Notes under the pieces: generated by a model | What the model saw: only the letters and a program-made list of their open reading frames with translations | What the model was told of the DNA's origin: nothing | Database searches by the model: none | Shown: positions 43,976-53,186 of the stretch, one piece after another | Layout: the number at the start of each line of letters is the position of its first letter | How positions within the stretch are numbered: the stretch's first letter is position 1 | Source: Mastigocoleus testarum BC008 | GTDB lineage: Bacteria > Cyanobacteriota > Cyanobacteriia > Cyanobacteriales > Nostocaceae | DNA: 64,000 bases | Direction of reading: 5' to 3' | Assembly: GCF_001456025.1 (NCBI RefSeq) | Contig: NZ_LMTZ01000112.1 | Location: 21,482-85,481 of the forward strand | Translations under genes and position numbers: made by a program

Positions 43976-44170
43976 ATGACTTTAACATTGAAAGTTCCTG
44001 ATATTGCTTGTTCTGCTTGTGTAAGTGCCGTCACGGATGCCATAACGTCAGTTGACTCAAGTGCAACTGTAGAAGCTGACCCCAAAACAAAAATAGTTAA
44101 TGTTCAAACTCAACAATCAGAAGACAAAATTAAACAAGTTTTGGCAGATGCTGGTTATCCTCCTGCTTAA
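43976..44170 (+). CDS. Small HMA-domain copper chaperone
   Basis: Cytosolic metallochaperone of 64 aa with a single heavy-metal-associated fold. The metal-binding pair is in IACSACVSAV (C-x-x-C, Cys about residues 12 and 15), near the N-terminus as in Atx1/CopZ. It should pass Cu(I) to the P1B-ATPase encoded 116 bp downstream, whose N-terminal HMA domain has a matching C-x-x-C. The promoter upstream is of the MerR metal-sensor type, so expression is probably induced by copper or a similar metal. Confidence 0.9.
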   Translation: MTLTLKVPDIACSACVSAVTDAITSVDSSATVEADPKTKIVNVQTQQSEDKIKQVLADAGYPPA

Positions 44171-44286
44171 TCCAATACGGGAGAAAGTTTGATTATTTTG
44201 AACTTTATTCGTCTAGCCTGTCCGTGGGACATATTTTGACTTTTGACTTCTGATTTTTGTTTGACTTGCGCCTAGCGCCTAGCGCC

Positions 44287-46554
44287 ATGGATACTTTAAC
44301 ACTAAAAATAAAGGGGATGAGTTGTGCTTCTTGTACTAGCGCGATAGAACAAGCTGTTAGTTCGCTTTCGGGAGTGAGGGAATGCACTGTTAACTTTAGT
44401 GCTGAACAAGCTACTGTTAAATACAACCCCCAAAAAACCGATATCAAACAAATTCAAGATGCTGTAGATGCTGCTGGTTATCAGGCTTATCCCCTCGAAG
44501 AACAGGAGATGATGGTAGGGGAAGGTGATAAGGAAAAAGCGGTTCGTAAAGCTGAAGAACGAAATCTAATTCGTAAGTTAATTATAGGGAGTATTATCAG
44601 CATCATCTTAATTGTTGGTGGTCTCCCAATGATGACTGGTTTAGAATTTTCGTTTATTCCCCGATGGTTGCATAATCCTTGGTTGCAGCTGATATTAACT
44701 ACTCCGGTACAGTTTTGGTGTGGTTATGGATTCTATATTGGTAGTTGGAAAGCTTTAAAACGTCGAACCGCAACTATGGATACCTTAATTGCTTTGGGTA
44801 CGAGTGCGGCGTTTTTTTATTCTTTGGTTGTGACTATATTTCCCGATTTTTTTATCAATCGAGGTTTAAGAGCAGAGGTCTATTACGAAACTGCTGCAGT
44901 TGTCATCACCTTAATTCTCTTGGGAAGATTATTTGAGCATCGTGCTAAAGGAAAAACTAGTGCAGCAATTCGGAAATTAATTGGTTTACAACCTAGAAAT
45001 GCTCGTGTCATTCGCAATGGAAGGGAAATAGATATCCTAATTCAAGAAGTTCAACTTGATGATGTGGTTATTGTCCGTCCTGGGGAAAAAATTCCGGTAG
45101 ATGGGGAAGTAACAGAAGGTAATTCCACTGTCGATGAAGCAATGGTTACAGGTGAAAGTTTACCTATTAAAAAGCAACCTGGTGATGAGGTTATTGGTGC
45201 AACGATTAATAAAACCGGTAGTTTTAAATTTAAAGCAACTCGAATTGGTAAAAATACGGTTTTAGCTCAAATTGTGCGATTAGTACAGGAAGCTCAAGGG
45301 AGTAAAGCTCCGATTCAACGCATAGCGGATCGAGTTACAGCTTGGTTTGTACCCGGGGTTATTTTCATTGCTATCGCTACTTTTATTGTTTGGTTTTATG
45401 CAACTAGGAATATCACTTTAGCTTTAATTCCCACGGTTGGAGTTTTAATTATTGCTTGTCCCTGTGCTTTGGGTTTAGCGACTCCCACATCGATTATGGT
45501 GGGAACTGGTAAAGGTGCAGAAAACGGAATTTTGATTAAGGATGCGGAAAGTCTAGAATTAGCTCACAAAATTCAAACTATTGTTTTGGATAAAACCGGT
45601 ACCTTAACGGAGGGAAAACCTACAGTTACTAATTTTATTACTGTAAATGGTACAGCTAACGGTAATGAGTTAAAAATACTGAGTTTGGCTGCTTCACTAG
45701 AGCGTAATTCCGAACATCCTTTAGCGGAAGCGGTGGTTAGATATGCTCAATCTCAAGAGGTTGGAGTTAAAAATGTCCGCGATTTTGTCGCGGTTCCTGG
45801 AAGTGGGGTACAAGGATTTGTTTTAGATCATTTTGTACAGATTGGTACTTTACGCTGGCTAGAATCAGAGGGTATCGATACCCAAATGTTTCTTCTTCAA
45901 AACAATACTTGGTCTAATGAAGGAAAAAGCGTGATTTGGATCGCTGTGGATGGAAAAATAGAAGCATTAATGGGAATTGCTGATGCTCTTAAAAGTACAT
46001 CTCAAGAAGCAGTGAGAATGCTGCATAAATTAGGTTTAGAAGTGGTAATGCTCACGGGAGATAACCGTCCGACAGCAGAAGCTATTGCTCGTGAGGTTGG
46101 GATTGATCGCGTCTTTGCTGAAGTTCGTCCCGATCGCAAAGCCGAACAAGTAAAAACATTACAAAAGGAAAGTGGTAAAAAAGAACGTAAAATTATCGCT
46201 ATGGTGGGAGACGGGATTAATGATGCTCCAGCATTAGCACAAGCAGATGTGGGAATTGCTATTGGTACAGGAACAGATGTTGCGATCGCGGCTAGCGATA
46301 TCACTTTAATTTCTGGCGATTTGCAAGGTATCATTACCGCAATTAAACTTTCCCAGGCGACTATTAGAAATATTCGTCAAAATCTTTTCTTTGCTTTTTT
46401 CTATAATGTTTTAGGGATTCCAATTGCTGCGGGGATTTTATTCCCCTTGTTTGGTTGGTTACTGAACCCAATCATTGCTGGTGCTGCAATGGCTTTTAGT
46501 TCTGTTTCTGTAGTTACCAATGCTTTGCGTTTGCGGAAGTTTAAAGCATATTGA
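44287..46554 (+). CDS. copA: Copper-translocating P1B-type ATPase
   Basis: Heavy-metal ATPase of 755 aa. It has an N-terminal HMA domain (MSCASCTSAIEQ), transmembrane helices flanking the A-domain motif TGES, the intramembrane metal site CPC in IACPCALGLATPTS, the phosphorylated Asp in DKTGTLTEGKPT (Asp435), SEHPLAEAVV (the HP locus of P1B-ATPases), MLTGDNRPTA and MVGDGINDAPALAQADVGIA. CPC with an HMA domain and no His-rich tail fits Cu(I) export from the cytosol to the periplasm or thylakoid lumen (CopA/PacS/CtaA type). I start at the ATG at 44287 directly before DTLTLKIKGMSCASC; an in-frame start 30 bp upstream adds residues without family support. Confidence 0.95.
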   Translation: MDTLTLKIKGMSCASCTSAIEQAVSSLSGVRECTVNFSAEQATVKYNPQKTDIKQIQDAVDAAGYQAYPLEEQEMMVGEGDKEKAVRKAEERNLIRKLIIGSIISIILIVGGLPMMTGLEFSFIPRWLHNPWLQLILTTPVQFWCGYGFYIGSWKALKRRTATMDTLIALGTSAAFFYSLVVTIFPDFFINRGLRAEVYYETAAVVITLILLGRLFEHRAKGKTSAAIRKLIGLQPRNARVIRNGREIDILIQEVQLDDVVIVRPGEKIPVDGEVTEGNSTVDEAMVTGESLPIKKQPGDEVIGATINKTGSFKFKATRIGKNTVLAQIVRLVQEAQGSKAPIQRIADRVTAWFVPGVIFIAIATFIVWFYATRNITLALIPTVGVLIIACPCALGLATPTSIMVGTGKGAENGILIKDAESLELAHKIQTIVLDKTGTLTEGKPTVTNFITVNGTANGNELKILSLAASLERNSEHPLAEAVVRYAQSQEVGVKNVRDFVAVPGSGVQGFVLDHFVQIGTLRWLESEGIDTQMFLLQNNTWSNEGKSVIWIAVDGKIEALMGIADALKSTSQEAVRMLHKLGLEVVMLTGDNRPTAEAIAREVGIDRVFAEVRPDRKAEQVKTLQKESGKKERKIIAMVGDGINDAPALAQADVGIAIGTGTDVAIAASDITLISGDLQGIITAIKLSQATIRNIRQNLFFAFFYNVLGIPIAAGILFPLFGWLLNPIIAGAAMAFSSVSVVTNALRLRKFKAY

Positions 46555-46564
46555 AGTCAGTTGT

Positions 46565-46604
46565 CAGTTTATGGCTAACGCCACGCCCTTACGGGCTACA
46601 GTTA
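46565..46604 (+). repeat. 40-bp dispersed repeat, copy 2
   Basis: Exact copy of 18692-18731, again just downstream of a gene (copA). Confidence 0.9.
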
Positions 46605-46670
46605 ATGCGCTAACAGTTATCAGTTGTCAGTTCGGTTGTGTCGCAACTAAATATTTTTGCAACACAATCT

Positions 46671-47390
46671 TTAGCCTTCTGTCTGTTGAACTATCTGCAT
46701 AGGAACCGTCATCATCTCCAGATATGGTATAGCTTCAGCAGAGACTATCCATCGCGTCGATCCTGGTCGCTCAATCAAAGGTCTAAATACAGGACATAAC
46801 ATCGTCCCCATGAAATCGAAGTTGGTCATGTCGACGATTAAATCCTCTTCAGGTTTTATATCCCTGATAATCTTGCTCAGTTCCTCTTCCATGTCGGATG
46901 AGAGACCGCAGTAAATGCGCAAGCGTTTGGGATTACCTTCGATAATACGAACTGGTATACCAAAATCGAAATACGAATACAGCTGTTCGTAGTATGAGGT
47001 AAATTTATCGTCAATCTTCAGTGAATTTAAGTTTACCAAGCCCAAGAGCGCCTCGACCAAATTATGTGGATATTCGTTACGCTCGGGAGACCAAAAGGAG
47101 AATTTGTCCAAGGAGAAGGCTTCGCTGGTGAAACTTCCCTGAGCGCTGATTCCATCAAATCCAATTAAACTCCAATCATTGGAGTAATGTCTAAGGATCT
47201 CGTAGCAGACCTCGAACAGATGGTTCGCCCGATCCGAGCACAGCTTGAAGGTTCGCTGTAAGCTACTTTCCTCAAAGCGTTCCTTCACCACAACTGTCAA
47301 TTCAGCATGTGAACTCAAGCATGAAACAGTCCATTTGGAACTGCGGTGGAATGAAGGCGAAAAATCTATCTGGAGTGCGTATTCTTTCAT
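46671..47390 (-). CDS. Protein of unknown function with STAS-like C-terminus
   Basis: Protein of 239 aa from the ATG at 47390; a TTG 15 bp upstream is the alternative start, and neither has a strong ribosome binding site. The N-terminal half (IDFSPSFHRSSKWTVSCLSS, SLQRTFKLCSDRANHLFEVC) was not recognised. Near the C-terminus, EEDLIVDMTNFDFMGTMLCP followed by RWIVSAEAIPYLEMM recalls the beta-strand/helix core of STAS/anti-sigma antagonist domains, without a clear phosphorylatable Ser at the usual place. No membrane segment is seen. Base composition looks more even than in the neighbours, which may hint at a different origin. It lies downstream of the CHAT gene on the same strand, 320 bp away, so a functional link is possible but unproven. 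Confidence 0.65.
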   Translation of the reverse strand: MKEYALQIDFSPSFHRSSKWTVSCLSSHAELTVVVKERFEESSLQRTFKLCSDRANHLFEVCYEILRHYSNDWSLIGFDGISAQGSFTSEAFSLDKFSFWSPERNEYPHNLVEALLGLVNLNSLKIDDKFTSYYEQLYSYFDFGIPVRIIEGNPKRLRIYCGLSSDMEEELSKIIRDIKPEEDLIVDMTNFDFMGTMLCPVFRPLIERPGSTRWIVSAEAIPYLEMMTVPMQIVQQTEG

Positions 47391-47711
47391 TACTGCTTCA
47401 CTCAATTAACCATATTATATTGAGCGATATCTAAAGGACTGTTCTAAAAGCAAATATAGCGGTTTCCATTTGAATCAAATACATTTTATATTCCCATTCT
47501 GTAGAGACGTTGCATGCAACGTCTCTACAAGGTGTCATGCACTCAACCGAAAATCGCTATATACTCTGTATTTTTATGCTTATTTGGCTTGCTGTACAGG
47601 TGTATTCTATATAATATTAATTACTACTAAAATTTAGTATATTTTTCATAAACTCTAAGTAGCCATTCAAAGTAATGTCATTTTTCCAGAAGTCATTCTA
47701 CTGTGTGTCCT
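47391..47711. other. Non-coding gap with a long palindrome
   Basis: Contains the 30-bp perfect palindrome at 47500-47529; otherwise AT-rich with no gene. Confidence 0.55.
47500..47529. repeat. 30-bp perfect palindrome
   Basis: Half-site TGTAGAGACGTTGCA followed directly by its exact reverse complement, with no loop. It is placed between two minus-strand genes, 183 bp past the CHAT gene stop, and could be a dispersed palindromic repeat or a transcript-stabilising hairpin. Confidence 0.9.
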
Positions 47712-48602
47712 TTAGTTGGACTTTTTGAATATTGGGGTATGCTCTTCGGGAATTCCTTCTAATTCAATAGCATTACAAGCAGCATGATAAGCATCTTCAT
47801 AGGACCAACCAGCCCCAAGTTCATCATAGAAACCAACCGCAAATTTAATTGCTGCCTTGTCTCCAATAGCACTAGTCATACCGACTACATAATCAATATG
47901 TTCGGCGATCGCATTGGCTTGAATCTCTGAATAACAAGCGTTGAGAACAACACATTCAAGTCCTCTTTCAGTAAATCGTTTAAATAAGTTTGCTAAAGCT
48001 TGAGTTGGGACAAATTGCGCTAATCCTGCATCATTTTCCAGAATTAAGCCGTTTTCACCCGATCCATGACCGCAAAAGTGAACTATCTGGGGTTGAAAAT
48101 CCAACAAAGCACGGCGTAAATCATCAGGACGAACCGCCCAACGTTGTTGTAAAGTAAATTTATCCCGATGCTGGGATCTTCGTAAACCCTCATCAATTTC
48201 TCGAACTTCTTCATCTAAGCGTAATCTAGATTCATTGCTGGGAAGGGAGGCTAAGACTAAAATTGTTTTACGGGAACTACCTTGAGGATTTTGTGGTTGA
48301 GCTAAGTTGGGAAACTCTTCTTTGAAGATAGAACGAACAACTTCCCGAACATCTGTGGCGTTAGAACCCTGAGTTACAACGCGAGCAACTTCTCGGATTG
48401 CTTGCGCATCTAGTCCATGATAAGTGCGATCGCCAACATGAATATCTTGTCCCTGTCCGATATTAATGTTGTATTTTCCTATTTGCAGATTTTGGATTCC
48501 ACCACTATTTAACCATTGACGTAGAGCTTCTATATCACGTTCGGTTTGAGTACCGTTGAGAATGCGTTGAATGATGTTGTTGAGGTTAGTGGGGTTGGTC
48601 AT
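47712..48602 (-). CDS. Short CHAT caspase-like protein with N-terminal adaptor domain
   Basis: Protein of 296 aa. Residues 1-85 are an adaptor domain (LNNIIQRILNGTQTERDIEA, then IGKYNINIGQGQDIHVGDRT and a helical tail) of the effector-associated type seen in bacterial conflict proteins. The remainder (about 115-296) is a CHAT domain: KTILVLASLPSNESRLRLDE, the catalytic His in IVHFCGHGSGENGL and the catalytic Cys in CVVLNACYSEIQANAIAEH, both intact. CHAT proteins are caspase-superfamily proteases. The upstream gene 55 bp away encodes an nSTAND-WD40 protein with the same type of N-terminal domain, so the likely model is recruitment of this protease to the sensor by like-with-like adaptor contact. 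The substrate is not encoded obviously nearby. Confidence 0.88.
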   Translation of the reverse strand: MTNPTNLNNIIQRILNGTQTERDIEALRQWLNSGGIQNLQIGKYNINIGQGQDIHVGDRTYHGLDAQAIREVARVVTQGSNATDVREVVRSIFKEEFPNLAQPQNPQGSSRKTILVLASLPSNESRLRLDEEVREIDEGLRRSQHRDKFTLQQRWAVRPDDLRRALLDFQPQIVHFCGHGSGENGLILENDAGLAQFVPTQALANLFKRFTERGLECVVLNACYSEIQANAIAEHIDYVVGMTSAIGDKAAIKFAVGFYDELGAGWSYEDAYHAACNAIELEGIPEEHTPIFKKSN

Positions 48603-48657
48603 TTCTCAGAGTTTTTTAGTTTGATTTTAATTGCTTCCTTTCTTTGTTGAGAAGATT

Positions 48658-51600
48658 TCATTTGGCAAGTTTTTGAGCTTTCGTTTGGGGATCAAATTCT
48701 AAGCTGGGATGAAGTTTTAATGCTTTTTGAAAAGCAGAAACTGCTCCATCGATATTACCATCAAATGCCAGCTGCTCACCCTGTAACAAAAAAGCAGTTG
48801 CAGAAGGTTGTACACCGCAAAAACGACGCTCCTCATCACTAACATTGGGATTATTTTTGAGGTAATCGCGTACCCAATCGCAACCCTCTCTTAGCAAATC
48901 GTCAAGATTCAAGTTCCACAAAATTACCTTACCATTTATATCTGCTGAAGCAATTGTTTTTCCATCATTACTAAATGCAATACTTTTAATTTCAGATGTA
49001 TCCCCTTCCAAAGTAGCTAGTAAAGTACCATCTAACTTCCATAGTTTAATTGTTGTATCACTGCTTGCTGAAGCAATTATTTTTTCTTTCGGATGGAAAG
49101 CAATGCTGTTGACAGCATCAGTATGACCAACAAAAGGAGAACCAACTGAATCGCCATTCTTGGGGTTCCAAAGCCTTATAGTGTTATCTGTAGCAGTTTT
49201 AGCTTGAAAATATTCTGAATTTCCAATACCACTTGCTGAAGCAATCAAATCACCATTAGGACTAAAAATCACCTGGTTGACTGTAGCAGCATGACCTTTA
49301 AGAGGTCTAAATAAACGACCATTTTTGCTATTCCATAACTTGATGGTGTTATCTGCATCTTCACTTGCTGAAGCAATTAGGTTTCCCTTAGGACTAAAAG
49401 CTACACTCGTAACTTTACCCTTGTGTTCTTCTAACCTATGAACCAGAGTACGTTTTTTACGATCTTTGATGTTCCAAATCATGACAGTTTTATCTTTGCT
49501 ACCAGTTGCAATTAGATTACTGTCGGGGCTAAAAGCGACACTTGTAAATGAATTTTGGCAAGGTTGTGTCTTTGTTTGAGAGGGAAGGCGATCGCCGCAA
49601 TCTTCGATTAATGGGAGTTCAGTACGTTCTTGTGTTTTCCATATTTTGATAATTCCTTTGTTACCTATGAAGGCAATTAGCTTACCATCAGGACTGAAAG
49701 CAATGTCAACCAAGTCAGCAATTTTATTAATCCATTTAGCAGTACCTTCCAAATTATCGTCAGGAGTCCCATCGGGTTTCCAAAGTTGAATACCACCATC
49801 GAAAGTTGTCGAAGCAATTTGGTTACTTTTGGAGTTGAAGGCAACTCTATATCCTTCTAGAGTAGGAACTGGATTACCGTGATGTTTCCAAAGTTTTACA
49901 TTGCCATCTGAACTTGCTGAAGCGACAATATCTCCTTTGGAATTAAACCCAACGCCCCAGACTAGATTTCTATGACCTTGGAGAGTATGAACCAATCTAC
50001 CCATAAATCTATCTACAAATCTACTATTTGACTTCCAAAACCTCCAAAGTTTTACTGAATTTTCACTTCCCAACGCAACTAGATCGTCTTTATGACTCAC
50101 AGCTAATGCATCTCCCCCTGGAGAGGTAAGAATTTTATCTTTTAAAAGATAAATTAAATTACAGTTTTTTAGATCCCAGAGCCTAATACCCTTTTTAGCG
50201 GAGGTAATCAGCTTACCCTTAGTAGTAAAGTCAACCACATATCCTTCTGAGATTTGGGGACAAACAACCTTACTATCATCAGTATTCCAGATTCTGACAA
50301 TACCTTGACTATCTGCTGAGGCTATTAGCTTGCCATTAGAACTAAAAGCAGCATTTGTAACATCGCTATTTCCCCCTTTGAAAGATTTTTGCAACTTACC
50401 TCTTTTGGTGTCCCATAGTTCTAGTATTCCTTTCCTATTAGATAAGGCAATCATATTACTTTTGGGATTGAAGATAGCTAATTTGGATCTACTTGTACCT
50501 TCCCAAGGTTGAGATAGTTTAAATTTATTGCCAGTTTTCTTCCAAAGCATGAACCTGTACGAACTTGTTGCAGCAATTAGATCTCCATCGTGACTAAAAT
50601 TTATATTACGAACCATACTAGTACTAATTTCTGTCAAGTCATCAACAAATGTACCATCAGGCTTCCAAAGTTTAACCCCACCGTTTAGGCTTCCAGATAC
50701 AATTAGATCTTCTGTAGGGCTGAAAGCAACACTATAAACTGAACTCCTATGCCCTTCTAAGCGGTTATACTCCTTCACTCCGTAAACCATCTTTTGCAGC
50801 AGCACAGTGCCCCGAATCAAAGTATCTGCTGTCAAGGAGTTTTCATTATTTAATTTTGTTCCTAGCCTGATTCCATCAATCAAACTGTCCAAGCTTTTAT
50901 CTGAAACAAAGCGCGAGTTTAAAGTAGCAATCTCAGCTTGCATATTTGCATTTTCTTCTCCGATAACAGCCCTGCGCCATTGCCAAAGTGCTACTGCTGC
51001 CACTAAAGAAACTGTTACAATTCCTGCGATCAATCCACCAATAGTGCGTTGACGTCGGCGTTGTTGGTATTTCTGACTTAACAGAATAAATTCTTGTTCT
51101 TCTTGAGAAATTTCCCCTTGACGATCTTGGAGTTTTTTCTCCGCTAAAGCAAGCGCTGCTCCTCGTAACAACCATCCATTATCTCGTTGCATTTCCACCC
51201 AATGACGCCTTGAAGACCGGAGTTTTTCTTGCCATATGCGAAATTCTCTATCTGCTTCCATCCATTCTTTCAGTTGACCCCAGTTGCGAATTAAGGCTTC
51301 ATGGATGACTTCGACGGTTTCTTTTGATTGATTTTCTGTTTTTAGTTCTGAACTATTTTCTTTTTCTGGTGTGACATTGATGCGACTGGTCACCACTAAG
51401 CGTGCATCGGCTAATTTTTTAACCAAATTCCAATTACTTTCCTTTAGTTCAGCTTTAGTTGCAACTCTTCGAGTGTCTTCGGTTCCCTCCCCCGGACGCA
51501 CTAACTGTACAAATATCCGCCGAACTTGTTCTTGTTCTTCTGGCTTGAGTTGACGATACTTTTCATTCGCATAGCGAGTTAATGCACCGGAAACTTCACC

Positions 51601-52767
51601 AATTTCTTCGTAAACTGAGTGGGTTAATTGTTTATGATTACGTTTTTTCCAGAGTTCGGTAAGAGCAAATTCTAATAGGGGTAAATTTCCCGGTTCTTTC
51701 TCTACATCATTGAGAATGCGTTCGACCAGTCCACCTTCAAAAGTAACACCTAATTTTTGAGCAGGTTTTTCGATTACTTCTCTGAGTTCTTCCGAGTTCA
51801 TCGAGCGGATTTTGACATCCACATTCCGTAAGACATCCGCTAAGGGAGGATAAGACAACACATTTCCTAAAAAATCTGCCCGCATCGCTGCGACTAATAC
51901 AATTGATAAAGACGATTGTTGGGCTAAGGACTGAAATATCTCTAAGAGAGTATTGAGAAATTGGTGGCGGATTTTCTCATCATCACAAAGAGTGTAGAGT
52001 TCTTCAAACTGATCGGCAATCAATAAAACTCGATTATTGGGATGATTATATTGAATTGTTTTAAAAATATCAGATAAAGGAAGTGTACGATCTCGAAAAT
52101 ATCTTGCTAATTTACGAGCTTGAGCGATGCGGTCAGTTTCATCAAGATTGTCCTTGTCCACATAAAGCGGAACTAAAGCTTGAGCAAGAGCATGAAATGG
52201 TTCTTTCCCAGGACGGAAATGGGTAAATTGCCAATTTCCTTCCATCAATAATTTCGGTATTAATCCCGCCATAATCACAGAGGATTTTCCACTTCCAGAT
52301 GCACCTAAAACTGGAATAAAGTTCCGAGTTTGAGTTAATTGATAGAGTTCCTCAATAAAAATATCTCTTCCAAAAAAATATTTTGCATCCTCTGGGCTAA
52401 AGCTAAATAAACCGCGATAGGGACAAGGTAAATCATCTGTTTCATCATTTACACCAGACGCAACTACTTTGACTTCTTCTTGGTAATAGTTGTTGTAATT
52501 GTAAATAACACTGAATGTAACGTTACTATCCTTTTGAATTACTCGAACAACCGCTTGAATGGTTTCATCAGTCCAAGCGTAGTAGTTGCGATCACCAACA
52601 TGAATTTCTTTTCCCTCACCAAGGGAAACATTATATTTACCAAGTTGCTGTAGTGCATCGCGATCGCCAGCCATAAGTCGCTGGCGCAACAAGGTAAGAT
52701 CGTTTTGGGTTTGTTGTCCCGTTTCAATCCGATTTAAAATTTGCTTGACATCTTCAGAAAGTGTCAT
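48658..52767 (-). CDS. nSTAND ATPase with adaptor domain and 14 WD40 units
   Basis: Protein of 1369 aa. Order: an adaptor domain (about residues 1-88; VKQILNRIETGQQTQNDLTL and LGKYNVSLGEGKEIHVGDRN) like that of the CHAT protein; an nSTAND ATPase (about 110-500) starting CPYRGLFSFSPEDAKYFFGR, with P-loop VLGASGSGKSSVIMAGL and Walker B RVLLIADQFEELYTL; a helical region; one transmembrane helix (about 578-598, LIAGIVTVSLVAAVALWQW); fourteen WD40 units (about 660-1290), enough for two seven-bladed propellers; and a single TPR-like end (AFDGNIDGAVSAFQKALKLH). The propellers would sense a ligand and the ATPase would switch. The CHAT gene follows 55 bp downstream on the same strand, suggesting a sensor-protease pair. 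Confidence 0.9.
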   Translation of the reverse strand: MTLSEDVKQILNRIETGQQTQNDLTLLRQRLMAGDRDALQQLGKYNVSLGEGKEIHVGDRNYYAWTDETIQAVVRVIQKDSNVTFSVIYNYNNYYQEEVKVVASGVNDETDDLPCPYRGLFSFSPEDAKYFFGRDIFIEELYQLTQTRNFIPVLGASGSGKSSVIMAGLIPKLLMEGNWQFTHFRPGKEPFHALAQALVPLYVDKDNLDETDRIAQARKLARYFRDRTLPLSDIFKTIQYNHPNNRVLLIADQFEELYTLCDDEKIRHQFLNTLLEIFQSLAQQSSLSIVLVAAMRADFLGNVLSYPPLADVLRNVDVKIRSMNSEELREVIEKPAQKLGVTFEGGLVERILNDVEKEPGNLPLLEFALTELWKKRNHKQLTHSVYEEIGEVSGALTRYANEKYRQLKPEEQEQVRRIFVQLVRPGEGTEDTRRVATKAELKESNWNLVKKLADARLVVTSRINVTPEKENSSELKTENQSKETVEVIHEALIRNWGQLKEWMEADREFRIWQEKLRSSRRHWVEMQRDNGWLLRGAALALAEKKLQDRQGEISQEEQEFILLSQKYQQRRRQRTIGGLIAGIVTVSLVAAVALWQWRRAVIGEENANMQAEIATLNSRFVSDKSLDSLIDGIRLGTKLNNENSLTADTLIRGTVLLQKMVYGVKEYNRLEGHRSSVYSVAFSPTEDLIVSGSLNGGVKLWKPDGTFVDDLTEISTSMVRNINFSHDGDLIAATSSYRFMLWKKTGNKFKLSQPWEGTSRSKLAIFNPKSNMIALSNRKGILELWDTKRGKLQKSFKGGNSDVTNAAFSSNGKLIASADSQGIVRIWNTDDSKVVCPQISEGYVVDFTTKGKLITSAKKGIRLWDLKNCNLIYLLKDKILTSPGGDALAVSHKDDLVALGSENSVKLWRFWKSNSRFVDRFMGRLVHTLQGHRNLVWGVGFNSKGDIVASASSDGNVKLWKHHGNPVPTLEGYRVAFNSKSNQIASTTFDGGIQLWKPDGTPDDNLEGTAKWINKIADLVDIAFSPDGKLIAFIGNKGIIKIWKTQERTELPLIEDCGDRLPSQTKTQPCQNSFTSVAFSPDSNLIATGSKDKTVMIWNIKDRKKRTLVHRLEEHKGKVTSVAFSPKGNLIASASEDADNTIKLWNSKNGRLFRPLKGHAATVNQVIFSPNGDLIASASGIGNSEYFQAKTATDNTIRLWNPKNGDSVGSPFVGHTDAVNSIAFHPKEKIIASASSDTTIKLWKLDGTLLATLEGDTSEIKSIAFSNDGKTIASADINGKVILWNLNLDDLLREGCDWVRDYLKNNPNVSDEERRFCGVQPSATAFLLQGEQLAFDGNIDGAVSAFQKALKLHPSLEFDPQTKAQKLAK

Positions 52768-53186
52768 TGGCTATTGAGTGCAAAGTGATACAGAATAATT
52801 GTATTTCGATTTTTAGTCATTAAATTAAATATTCAATGAATAAAATAAGTTACCAACTACTTTCGTATTTTACATAGTCTATATTAAATTAGAAAGTAAT
52901 TTAAATTACTTAATTTATTCATATACTAATTGGATATTTTTTATAACAGAAATTAATAATACTTCAGAGTTAGAGGGACGAGAAGGGAAAATTTGGGTTG
53001 TTTAGGGTGAATTGTGGTCTCTCTTTTCTTAAGAATAGTTTTGGGTTATGAGGTAAATTAGTACCTAAAATGCTTATGAAACACAACTCGATTAATAAAA
53101 AATGTGAAGATATCAATTAAATATCTCCACAAAAATATATATGGTAATTAATCTAATTCAAGTGATTTAATTCAAATAAATCTAAA
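52768..53186. other. Intergenic region, nSTAND gene / polysaccharide cluster
   Basis: AT-rich 420 bp that should hold the promoter of the nSTAND-CHAT unit and the terminator of the sugar transferase gene. No clear hairpin with a T-run or operator was recognised. Confidence 0.5.

Noticed and set aside
44257..44286. Longer N-terminus for the copper ATPase
   Set aside because: It lies within GCGCCTAGCGCC repeat-like sequence; the ATG at 44287 directly precedes the HMA domain.
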